Part shown: positions 16,677 to 24,746 of the stretch, piece after piece | Layout: each line of letters opens with the position of its first letter | Numbering within the stretch: position 1 is the stretch's first letter | Assembly: GCA_029287575.1 (NCBI GenBank) | Contig: JARFQW010000069.1 | Coordinates: 1 to 64,000, forward strand | Length of the DNA stretch: 64,000 nucleotides | Direction: 5' to 3' | From: Gammaproteobacteria bacterium | GTDB lineage: Bacteria; Pseudomonadota; Gammaproteobacteria; Steroidobacterales; XN24 | Made by a program: the position numbers and the translations under genes | Notes under the pieces: model-generated | Database searches by the model: none | Told to the model about the DNA's origin: nothing | The model's input: the letters and a program-made list of their open reading frames with translations, nothing else

Positions 16677-17071
16677 GGATCCGCCGGCGGTTCGCCCGCG
16701 TGATAGCAGCCTGGCGTGAATCGCGGAGTGCAGATGCACAGGAACACGAGATCTTCGGATCCCGTATTGTGAAATCGTTGTCGCGCGCCCGCGGGCACGA
16801 ACACGACGTCGCCCGGCGCAACCGCCCGGTCCGCGATGTCCCCGGCCTCCAGGGTGGCGCGGCCCGAGAGAATCACGAAGCGCTCGTCGACGCCCTCGAG
16901 CCAGTGAACTTCGCTGCTTTCGCCCGCCGCGAGCCGGGCGCGCGCGACGGATACGGCGGGATCCTGGCGGGTATTCCAGCTTTCGAGAATCCGCACCCGC
17001 TCCGCGGTCGGGTATTCCTGTCTTTCATCAGGCCGTACATGCACGACGGCGGTTTTCCTATTCATCGTCAC
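16673..17071 (-). CDS. Cupin domain protein
   Basis: A 132-aa single-cupin protein. The beta-barrel shows VHWLEGVDERFVILSGRATL and GDVVFVPAGARQRFHNTG, i.e. the two cupin motifs, although metal-ligand histidines are only partly conserved. It ends near TPRFTPGCYH. The role is unknown; many such proteins bind small ligands or metal ions. The start is GTG at 17071 (AGGGA 5 nt upstream) or ATG at 17065; both overlap the previous small gene. First certain member of the exporter/desulfhydrase operon. Confidence 0.85.
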   Translation of the reverse strand: MTMNRKTAVVHVRPDERQEYPTAERVRILESWNTRQDPAVSVARARLAAGESSEVHWLEGVDERFVILSGRATLEAGDIADRAVAPGDVVFVPAGARQRFHNTGSEDLVFLCICTPRFTPGCYHAGEPPADP

Positions 17072-17267
17072 GGGTTCCCTGCGGCCTCGAAACGGCCTGC
17101 GTCACCCGCCGAGCTTCGGCCATCAGAAATTCCTCGTCGACGGGGTTCAGGTCAAACCGCAGCGCCGCTTCCTCGATGGCGGCCGGGTCGTGCCGGCCTT
17201 GATCGGACAGCCAGCGCAAGGCCTCGCGCAGGGCTTCTCCACGGGGCTTGATGTTGCTGTTCTTCAA
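17058..17267 (-). CDS. Small hypothetical protein
   Basis: A 69-aa helical product (GEALREALRWLSDQGRHDPAAIEEA core) with an acidic end. I do not recognise the family with certainty; the pattern of a helix followed by FDLNPVDEEFLM resembles small conserved gammaproteobacterial proteins. The start is TTG at 17267 with a weak GAGAG site. It overlaps the cupin gene by 14 nt, suggesting it is the first gene of that operon. Confidence 0.6.
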   Translation of the reverse strand: MKNSNIKPRGEALREALRWLSDQGRHDPAAIEEAALRFDLNPVDEEFLMAEARRVTQAVSRPQGTRDDE

Positions 17268-17449
17268 AGGCTCTCAACCGGGGTACTGGCGGGTGGACTC
17301 CCTGCGGCGCATCATATCGGCGCGCGCCGCACGGGGCGAGCAGCGAGACGCTCCCGGCGCTTTGTCAAAACTTGATTATGTCTGGAGGACCGCGCCTTCG
17401 GGTTGTGGTAGCTTTACCGGATAACTACACGACAAACTCCGGAGGGAGG

Positions 17450-19057
17450 ATGGCGGACGGGCTGACCACCGGCATGCTGGTGGAAGAGATTCCCGGTGAC
17501 GAAGAAGCCATTGGGCTGAGTCCCGGAGGCATCACTGCCTTCATCGGCCCTACCGCCCGCGGACCGGTAGACCAACCCGTCCCCGTCGACAGCGTTGAAG
17601 CCTTCCACCGGACCTTCGGCCGGCAGGACGGGTCCGATCCCCTCGCGGAAACTCTCGAAGACTTTTTTGCCTGTGGCGGCGACGCGGCGCTGGTCGTCCG
17701 TGTGGTCAACGGGGCCCGGCCCTGTTCTCTCGTTCTCAGAGCCGGGAGCGCGGCGCTGATACTCCGTGCTGTCAGCCCCGGGGACCGGGAATGGCTGCGC
17801 GCATCGGTGGACTACGACCACATCGATCCCCGGGACAGCCTGCGCTTCAACCTTGTCGTGCAGAGGCTGCGTGTGCCCGGAACCGAACGCGTCGAGGAGC
17901 AGGAGATCTTCAACGGCCTGTCGGTGGATCCTTCGGCGGACCGTTACGTGGCCGATGCGCTGGCGTCTTCCGGGCTGGTGCGGGTCCGCGGCCGCGTCCC
18001 GCCGGTGCGCCCTGATGCGACGGTCGGCCAGGGGGTCATGCGCCCGGTTTCGTGGATCGAAGCGTCCCGGGATGGAAGACGGGGCCAGCCGCTGACGGAT
18101 TACGACCTGATCGGTTCCGCCCAGCATGGGGCCGGCCTGTTTGCGCTGGACCAGGCGCCCCGCCTGGATTTCCTGTGCATTCCTCCGCGCCTGGATGGCT
18201 CGGGAGCTGGGCCGGCGCTGCTTCTGGCCGCCATGCGTTATTGTCGCCAGCGTGCCGCGATGCTGGTGATCGACCCGCCGGCGGGTTGCGATTCTCCGCA
18301 ACGAATTCTCGATTACGTCGGTGATACGAATCTCGCCGGCCCCAACGCGATGATCGCGTTTCCGGGCCTGGAGCGCGCCGGCATGGACGGCATGCGGCCC
18401 AACTCGGGCGCGGTGGCCGGTGCCCTGGCCCGCCATGATCACCGCCATGGTGTCTGGGTGTCGGACGGAGAGCGCCCCGCGGTGCTCGCTACCGGGCTGC
18501 GGCCGTTTCTCTTCCTTGATGGAGAGGCCTGCCGGCGTCTCACGGCCCAGGGCATCAATGTACTGACCCGGTCCTCCGGCGGCCGCCTGGGCATTTATGG
18601 GGACACTACCCTTGCCGGGCGGGATGCGCCCGTGGCCGGCGGTCACTCCCTCTCGGAGCGCCGCCTCTACCTCAGGATTCACGACACGCTGAGCTGGGGC
18701 ACCCGCTGGGCGGTGTTTTCCAAACCGGGCCCGGCGACGTGGCGCCGGCTGACCGTGCATCTCGACGATCTGATGGGCCGGCTTTCCGGTATGGGCGCGT
18801 TCGGCCAGCAGCCCCCCGAAGAAGCGTATTTCGTGCGCTGCGACGCCCGCACCAACCGGGCGGAGGATGCCGATATCTGCTTCGTCGTGGGCTATGCCAT
18901 GCGGCCGGGCCGGCCCTATACGGTCGTGCACGTTCGCCAGTCCGTTACCGGTGCAACGGTGACCCCGATCTCCATGGACCGTTATCGGATTCTGTCCGGT
19001 GACTGGCAGGCGGGCGTCGGTCTCCGCGGCGCCGGCGGGCTCGCCAGCCATGGCTAG
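17450..19057 (+). CDS. Contractile tail sheath family protein, orphan
   Basis: A 535-aa protein with the layout of phage/R-pyocin tail sheath proteins. The N-terminus has MLVEEIPGDEEAIG, TAFIGPTARGPVDQPVPV and FFACGGDAALVVRVV (the GVYVEE and NGG...VVRV pattern). The middle matches the sheath subtilisin-like domain. The C-terminus has RRLYLRIHDTLSWGTRWAVF and PEEAYFVRCDARTNRAEDAD. The start is ATG at 17450 behind GGAGGGAGG. No tail tube, baseplate, terminase, ClpV or AAA gene is within the window, so it is not part of a visible prophage, tailocin or T6SS. It overlaps the gamma-glutamylcyclotransferase gene by 8 nt. Its role in this setting is unknown. Confidence 0.88.
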   Translation: MADGLTTGMLVEEIPGDEEAIGLSPGGITAFIGPTARGPVDQPVPVDSVEAFHRTFGRQDGSDPLAETLEDFFACGGDAALVVRVVNGARPCSLVLRAGSAALILRAVSPGDREWLRASVDYDHIDPRDSLRFNLVVQRLRVPGTERVEEQEIFNGLSVDPSADRYVADALASSGLVRVRGRVPPVRPDATVGQGVMRPVSWIEASRDGRRGQPLTDYDLIGSAQHGAGLFALDQAPRLDFLCIPPRLDGSGAGPALLLAAMRYCRQRAAMLVIDPPAGCDSPQRILDYVGDTNLAGPNAMIAFPGLERAGMDGMRPNSGAVAGALARHDHRHGVWVSDGERPAVLATGLRPFLFLDGEACRRLTAQGINVLTRSSGGRLGIYGDTTLAGRDAPVAGGHSLSERRLYLRIHDTLSWGTRWAVFSKPGPATWRRLTVHLDDLMGRLSGMGAFGQQPPEEAYFVRCDARTNRAEDADICFVVGYAMRPGRPYTVVHVRQSVTGATVTPISMDRYRILSGDWQAGVGLRGAGGLASHG

Positions 19058-19562
19058 TTCCCTGGCCTATTTCGCCTACGGGTCGAATCTGCACCCGCTG
19101 CGACTCCTGGCCCGCACGCCGTCCTGCGTTCTGCAGTGCACGGCGCACCTGGCCGCGCACGTCCTGCGTTTTCACAAACGCGGCGCCGACCGCTCCGGCA
19201 AGGCCGATGTAATTCCCGGCGGGCAAAGCGACCGGGTTCACGGGGCGGTCTATCTCATGTCACCGGCGGACAAATCCCGGCTGGACCGCATCGAGGGACT
19301 GGGAGCCGGCTACACGCACCGGGAGGTTACGGTGGAGACGCCCGCGGGGCCCATGGCCGCCTTCTGCTACCAGGCGATGGATACCCACATACAGCCCGGT
19401 CTCGCGCCCTTTGCCTGGTATCGGGAGCTGGTCCTGGCAGGGGCGCGGCATCATCGTCTTCCCAGGGATTACGTGCAAGCCATCGAACGGGTGCCCTGCG
19501 TCCCGGACCCGGATCGTGGGCGTGCCGCCCGGCATCTCGATGTGATCGATCAGACAGCCTGA
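19050..19562 (+). CDS. Gamma-glutamylcyclotransferase family protein
   Basis: A 170-aa protein with the GGCT signature FAYGSNLHP (residues 8-16), HGAVYLMSPADKSRLDRIEG with the likely catalytic acid, and a GAGYTHREV motif. The family turns gamma-glutamyl amino acids or amines into 5-oxoproline. The start is ATG at 19050, overlapping the sheath gene by 8 nt and giving the motif at its usual position. It is convergent with the 5-oxoprolinase gene, 12 nt away, whose enzyme would consume its product. Confidence 0.88.
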   Translation: MASSLAYFAYGSNLHPLRLLARTPSCVLQCTAHLAAHVLRFHKRGADRSGKADVIPGGQSDRVHGAVYLMSPADKSRLDRIEGLGAGYTHREVTVETPAGPMAAFCYQAMDTHIQPGLAPFAWYRELVLAGARHHRLPRDYVQAIERVPCVPDPDRGRAARHLDVIDQTA

Positions 19563-19574
19563 TCGGCGAAGGGC

Positions 19575-22500
19575 CTATGGCTTTCGGCCGTAGCCGCCGC
19601 CGCCGGGTGTCTCCATGATGACGCTGTCTCCGGCATCCATCCCGAACTCCCCGGTACCCGGCAGGATTTTCCCGCCGCCTTCCGGGGTCCGGTGCTGATT
19701 GCGTCCGCGAGTGCCCGGTTCACCGCCGGCCAGCCCGAACGGCGCCACCCGCCGGTGCCCGGAGAGAATGGAGACCGTCATCGGTTCGAGAAATCGGATC
19801 TCCCGCAGCACACCGTCCCCTCCGGGCCACTTCCCGGCCCCGCCCGAACCGGCACGCAGACAAAACCGCTCGAGCCGCACGGGATACCTGGCCTCGAGGA
19901 CTTCGGGGTCGGTGAGTCGCGAGTTGGTCATATGGGTGTGCACCGCATCGGCTCCGCGGAAACCGGGCCCGGCCCCGGCGCCGCCACAAAGCGTTTCATA
20001 GTACTGATAGCGGCCGTTGCCGAAGGTCAGGTTGTTCATGGTGCCCTGGGCCGCGGCGACTACGCCGAGAGCCCCGAACAGCGCATCGGTGATGCACTGG
20101 GACGTTTCGACATTGCCGGCAACGACTGCCGCCGGTGGTTCCGGATTGAGTAGACACCCCTTTGGAACACGGATGTCGACGGGCCTTAGGCAGCCGTCGT
20201 TCATCGGGATGTCGTGATCGACCAGGCACCTCAGCACATACAGCACTGCCGCGCGGCAGACCGCCAGGGGCGCGTTGAAGTTTGCCCTGTCCTGATCCGA
20301 GGTCCCGGAGAAGTCCACCACGGCCGAGCCCCGCTCAGCGTCGATGCGGATTGCGGCGCGGATGCACTGGCCCCCGTCCATCGGATACTCGAAGCTGCCG
20401 TCCGAGAGGCCCTTGAGAGCGCGGCGGACCGCTGCCTCCGCGTTGTCCTGCACGTGTCCCATGTAGGCTTCCACGACGGGCCGACCGAAGGCCTCGAGCA
20501 TCCGTTGGATTTCGCCGAGGCCCCGCTGGTTGGCCGCCAGCTGGGCCTTGGCGTCCGCGACGTTCTGGTCGGGATTCCTTGCCGGCCACCGACCGGCGGC
20601 GAGCAGTTCCCGAAAACCCGCCTCGTCGAACCGACCCGCAGCCACGAGACGAAACCCGTCGATGAGAGCGCCTTCCTCGGCGATCGATGTGGAGGCCGCC
20701 GGCATGGATCCCGGTGTGCGGCCACCGATATCCGCGTGGTGAGCCCGCGATGCGACAAAGAACAACGGCGAGGTCTCGCCACGATCGAAGTAGGGCGTGA
20801 CAATCGTCACGTCCGGCAGGTGGGTGCCGCCATGATACGGATCGTTCAGGGCAATGCTGTCGCCCGGCGCCAGCGCGTCGCCGTACCGGGCGAGCACCGC
20901 GCGCACGCTCTCGCCCATGGAGCCGAGATGAACCGGCATGTGCGGTGCGTTCGCGACCAGTCCCCCCCCGCGGTCAAATAACGCGCACGAGAAGTCCAGC
21001 CGCTCCTTGATGTTGACGGAATGGGCGGTGTTCCTTAGGACCACCCCCATCTGTTCGGCGATGTGCATGAACAGGTTGTTGAAAATTTCCAGGGTGATGG
21101 GATTGGCGCGGACGTCCCGATGCTGCAGGAGAGTGCTTTCAGCCCTTCGTTCAAGAACGAGATTGCCGAGATCGTCGATGCGCGCGTCCCAGCCCGCATC
21201 GACAAAGGTCGTCGCGCCGTCGTCCATAATCAGAGCGGGGCCGGCCGTCACCGGACCCGGGCCGAGATCCCGGCGCACAAACACCGGTGTCCGGGTCCAG
21301 GCGCCCGCGACCCAGACCCGGCGAAACGCGGCCGGAGCGGCCCCTTCCCGCGCCGGTTCGGCGCGACCCACGGCCGAGGCGATGGCCGCCGAGCCTTCCA
21401 CCTCGGCGGATTCCACAATCATCGGCTTCGCTTCGCGAAATCCATACCGCTCGGCGTGCAGGGCGGCGAACCCATCGGCCATACCGGCGGCCGGGCCGAA
21501 GGCAAGCTCCAGCGCCGTGTCACTGCCCGCATACCGGATTCGCACACGCCGTTCCAGCGAGACGGGTGCCGCATCGCCGGCCTGGGCCCGCAGATCGGAT
21601 CTGGCCTGCGACTCCAGCAGTTCGAACACCGTTTCCAGCTCGAGATTATCTGTCAGGGGCTCCTGCACCGATGCCTGCTTGAGGACCTTGATGTCTGCCA
21701 GTCCCATTCCGTAGGCGGACAGGACACCGGCGAGGGGATGCAGCAACACACGGCGCATGCCCAGGGCCTGTGCCACCGCACAGGCGTGCTGACCGCCCGC
21801 CCCGCCGAAGCAGCAAAGCGTGAAGTCCGTGACGTCATAGCCGCGCTGGGACGAAATCTCCTTGATCGCCTGGGCCATGCGGTCGACGCCGATCCGCAGA
21901 TAGCCCTCGGCCATCGACTCGATGGTCATTTCCTCGCCGGTGGCTGCGCGCACTTCCACGGCCCGAGCCTCGAAGGCCCGGACGGCAGCCTCGGGATCCG
22001 GCGGCTGATCGGCGCCGGGACCGAACACAGCGGGAAACCAGTCCGGCTGGATACGCCCCAGCACGGCGTTTGCGTCGGTGATTGCAAGCGCCGTGCCCTT
22101 TCGGTAGCAGACCGGGCCGGGGTCGGCGCCGGCTGAATCCGGACCGACGGTGAAGCGGCCGTCCGTCAGCCCAAGGAGGGAGCCCCCACCGGCGGCAACC
22201 GTGTGAATCCGCATCATGGGAGCCTGAATGCGGACGCCGGCCACTTCGTTGTCCTGGGTCCGCTCGTATTGGCCGTCGTACAGGGAAACGTCCGTGGACG
22301 TGCCGCCCATGTCGAAACCGATGAGACGTTCGTATCCGGCCGCTATTCCTGTTTGCACCATGCCCACGACGCCGCCGGCGGGCCCCGAAAGCACGCTGTC
22401 ACGGCCGCGAAACGTGCGCGCGGCGGTGAGGCCGCCGTTGCTCTGCATGAAGAACAGCGACTGTCCTTCCAGTCGGGCCTCGACGTCCGCAACGTAGCGG

Positions 22501-23174
22501 CCGAGGACCGGGGAAAGGTAAGCATCCGCGACCGTGGTATCCCCGCGCATGACCAGGCGGGGCAGCGGGCTGGTGTCATGGGACATGGAAACCTGCTCGA
22601 AGCCGGCAGCGCGGGCCAGTTCGGCCGCGCGGTTCTCGTGGTCCGCGTACCGGTAGCCGTGCATGAACACGATGGCCGCGGCGCGGTAGCCCGCGGTGTG
22701 TGCCGCGGCCAGCTCGGTGGCGAGATGGGCCTCGTCGAGGGCCCGGATGACCTCGCCGTCGACGGCAACGCGTTCGCGGGCCTCCACGACCCGCGTGTAG
22801 AGAGGCTCAGGTTTCCTGATATGCAGATCGAACAGGCGGGGCCGCTGCTGATAGCCGATGCTCAGGGCGTCCCCGAAGCCGTTCGTGATGACCAGGACCG
22901 TGGGCTCGCCCTCTCGCTCGAGAAGCGCGTTGGTCGCCACGGTCGTGCCCATGCGGACGCCCGCCACGGGCAGTTCCGTCAGCTGCTCCAGCGAGCCGAG
23001 ACCGGCGCTCAAGCGTATGCCTTCGAGCGCCGCATCGCGATATTGCTGCGGGTTCCGGGAGAGCAGTTTCAGGACCGAGAGTTCGCCGTCGGGCCGCCGG
23101 GCCACGACGTCGGTGAACGTACCGCCCCGGTCGATCCAGAAATCCCAGCCCCTGCTGACGCCGTTACCCGGCAT
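19575..23174 (-). CDS. 5-oxoprolinase (fused HyuA/HyuB-type, ATP-hydrolysing)
   Basis: A 1199-aa enzyme with both halves fused, the size of eukaryotic-type 5-oxoprolinase. The HyuA half has DRGGTFTDVVA (about residues 15-25), FDMGGTSTDVS and the FGGAGGQHA segment. The HyuB half (from about residue 690) has NIKERLDFSCALFD, HMPVHLGSMGESV, NDPYHGGTHLPD and a C-terminal GGGGYG. It hydrolyses 5-oxo-L-proline to glutamate with ATP; hydantoinase activity is the alternative. The start is ATG at 23174 with GGGAGG close upstream; an in-frame ATG at 23225 would add a leader. Facing the GGCT gene supports oxoprolinase. Confidence 0.9.
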   Translation of the reverse strand: MPGNGVSRGWDFWIDRGGTFTDVVARRPDGELSVLKLLSRNPQQYRDAALEGIRLSAGLGSLEQLTELPVAGVRMGTTVATNALLEREGEPTVLVITNGFGDALSIGYQQRPRLFDLHIRKPEPLYTRVVEARERVAVDGEVIRALDEAHLATELAAAHTAGYRAAAIVFMHGYRYADHENRAAELARAAGFEQVSMSHDTSPLPRLVMRGDTTVADAYLSPVLGRYVADVEARLEGQSLFFMQSNGGLTAARTFRGRDSVLSGPAGGVVGMVQTGIAAGYERLIGFDMGGTSTDVSLYDGQYERTQDNEVAGVRIQAPMMRIHTVAAGGGSLLGLTDGRFTVGPDSAGADPGPVCYRKGTALAITDANAVLGRIQPDWFPAVFGPGADQPPDPEAAVRAFEARAVEVRAATGEEMTIESMAEGYLRIGVDRMAQAIKEISSQRGYDVTDFTLCCFGGAGGQHACAVAQALGMRRVLLHPLAGVLSAYGMGLADIKVLKQASVQEPLTDNLELETVFELLESQARSDLRAQAGDAAPVSLERRVRIRYAGSDTALELAFGPAAGMADGFAALHAERYGFREAKPMIVESAEVEGSAAIASAVGRAEPAREGAAPAAFRRVWVAGAWTRTPVFVRRDLGPGPVTAGPALIMDDGATTFVDAGWDARIDDLGNLVLERRAESTLLQHRDVRANPITLEIFNNLFMHIAEQMGVVLRNTAHSVNIKERLDFSCALFDRGGGLVANAPHMPVHLGSMGESVRAVLARYGDALAPGDSIALNDPYHGGTHLPDVTIVTPYFDRGETSPLFFVASRAHHADIGGRTPGSMPAASTSIAEEGALIDGFRLVAAGRFDEAGFRELLAAGRWPARNPDQNVADAKAQLAANQRGLGEIQRMLEAFGRPVVEAYMGHVQDNAEAAVRRALKGLSDGSFEYPMDGGQCIRAAIRIDAERGSAVVDFSGTSDQDRANFNAPLAVCRAAVLYVLRCLVDHDIPMNDGCLRPVDIRVPKGCLLNPEPPAAVVAGNVETSQCITDALFGALGVVAAAQGTMNNLTFGNGRYQYYETLCGGAGAGPGFRGADAVHTHMTNSRLTDPEVLEARYPVRLERFCLRAGSGGAGKWPGGDGVLREIRFLEPMTVSILSGHRRVAPFGLAGGEPGTRGRNQHRTPEGGGKILPGTGEFGMDAGDSVIMETPGGGGYGRKP

Positions 23175-23326
23175 GACCTCCCTCTCCTCGCGCTGCGCGT
23201 GCCTGGCTGAGTGTTCCGGTCGCATTGTAGCGGCGGAGCGGCTGATGGTGCCTGCTACACTCCCGGCGCGGTCCGACGGACGGTTCGGGCCACGTTAACC
23301 GGCGGGTACACGGAAAGAGGTGGGGT

Positions 23327-24733
23327 TTGAGCCGATCCGAGGCCATTCTGTACACGCTGGTCAGCTACCAGGCACTGCTGCTCGCCATTGGTCTGTGGGC
23401 CAGCCGCCGCACCCGCGACCGCGAGGACTTTTTTCTCGGCGGACGGGCCCTCGGACCCTGGGTGGCAGCGATCAGCGCTTCGGCCAGTTCGTCTTCCGCC
23501 TGGACCTTGCTGAGCGTTTCCGGAATGGCCTATCTCTGGGGTCTCCCCGCGCTGTGGCTGTTTCCCGCGACACTGCTGGGTTTTCTCGTCAACTGGCTGT
23601 GGATTGCGCCGCGCCTGCAGCGCATGGCGGCCCACAGTGGCGACATCACCCTGACGGGGTTCCTGGCCGGCCCGCCCGACGCCCCCGGCCGGGAGCGAAT
23701 CCTGGTGGCCGCGTCGGCCATTGTGCTGTTTTCGTTTCTCTTCTATATCGCGGCCCAGTTCCAGGCCGCCGGGAATGCGTTCGCCAGCGCCTTCGATCTG
23801 GAGATGGGCGCCGCCGTCGCCGTGGGTGCGGCGGTGGTTCTCGTGTACACCCTGCTGGGCGGATTCTGGGCGGTGAGCGTCACGGATACGCTTCAGGGCC
23901 TGCTGATGGCGGCCACCGCGATCGTGCTTCCGGCCATCGCTCTGGCCGCCGTCGGCGGGTGGTCGGGCCTCGTGAGCGCGCTGGACATCAGTGCCGTCAA
24001 TCCAGCTCCCACACAGGGAAGCCTGCCAGCGGCGGTAGGTTTTGTGGCCGGCACCCTTGGTATCGGTCTCGGCTACCCCGGACAGCCGCACGTAGTGAAT
24101 CGTTTTATGGCGCTGCGCGACGAGCGCTCCCTGGCCCGGGCGCGGCTGATCGCCATCGGCTGGGCCGTGATTATCTACAGCGGCATGCTGCTGCTGGGGC
24201 TCTGTGCCCGCGGCCTGTTTGCGGGAGTCCTCGAACCCGAGGCGGTGTTGTTCGAAGTCGCCGACCGCCTGATCGCCCCCGTCGTCGCGGGCGTGATGAT
24301 TGCCGCCGTATTGTCGGCGATCATGTCCACGGCCGACAGCCAGCTTCTGGTGGCCGCGTCATCGGTCACCGAGGACCTGGGCCGGACCCGCGGCCGCGCA
24401 CCTTCCGGACTGGGTTCCTCGCGGGTCGTCGTGGCGCTGCTGTGTGTCCTGGCGGCGTCCCTGGCTCTTCTCGTCCCGGATACCATTTTTCGGCGGGTCC
24501 TGTTCGCCTGGCACGCGGTCGGGTCCGCCTTCGGCCCCCTGCTGGTCATGATTCTGCTGGACCGGCGCCCGTCCTCTGCCCGTGCGCTGGCCTCCATTGT
24601 GACCGGGTTCTCTCTCACGGTCGCGTTGCACTGGCTCCCGGACACGCCAGGGGACTGGGCTGAGCGTCTCGTTCCTCTCGCTGCGGCATGGTTCGTCGCG
24701 GCCGGATGGTTGACCCCCGCCGGGCGGCCCTGA
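23327..24733 (+). CDS. Sodium:solute symporter family protein (PutP-like)
   Basis: A 468-aa inner-membrane protein with about 12-13 helices of the SSS family. It carries FFLGGRALGPWVAAISASASSSSAWTLL-type helix-2 features (sodium-site residues), GYPGQPHVVNRFMA and the ADSQLLVAASSVTEDL region that typify PutP and relatives. It probably takes up proline or a related amino or organic acid with sodium. The start is TTG at 23327 behind a GAGGTGGGG stretch. Its neighbour divergently encodes 5-oxoprolinase, so oxoproline or glutamate-family uptake is a possible role, not shown. Confidence 0.88.
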   Translation: MSRSEAILYTLVSYQALLLAIGLWASRRTRDREDFFLGGRALGPWVAAISASASSSSAWTLLSVSGMAYLWGLPALWLFPATLLGFLVNWLWIAPRLQRMAAHSGDITLTGFLAGPPDAPGRERILVAASAIVLFSFLFYIAAQFQAAGNAFASAFDLEMGAAVAVGAAVVLVYTLLGGFWAVSVTDTLQGLLMAATAIVLPAIALAAVGGWSGLVSALDISAVNPAPTQGSLPAAVGFVAGTLGIGLGYPGQPHVVNRFMALRDERSLARARLIAIGWAVIIYSGMLLLGLCARGLFAGVLEPEAVLFEVADRLIAPVVAGVMIAAVLSAIMSTADSQLLVAASSVTEDLGRTRGRAPSGLGSSRVVVALLCVLAASLALLVPDTIFRRVLFAWHAVGSAFGPLLVMILLDRRPSSARALASIVTGFSLTVALHWLPDTPGDWAERLVPLAAAWFVAAGWLTPAGRP

Positions 24734-24746
24734 TACAGAGGGATCA

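Noticed and set aside
17450-19057. Prophage, tailocin or T6SS locus
   Set aside because: Only a sheath gene is present. No tube, baseplate, fibre, terminase, integrase, lysis or ClpV gene occurs in the flanking sequence.
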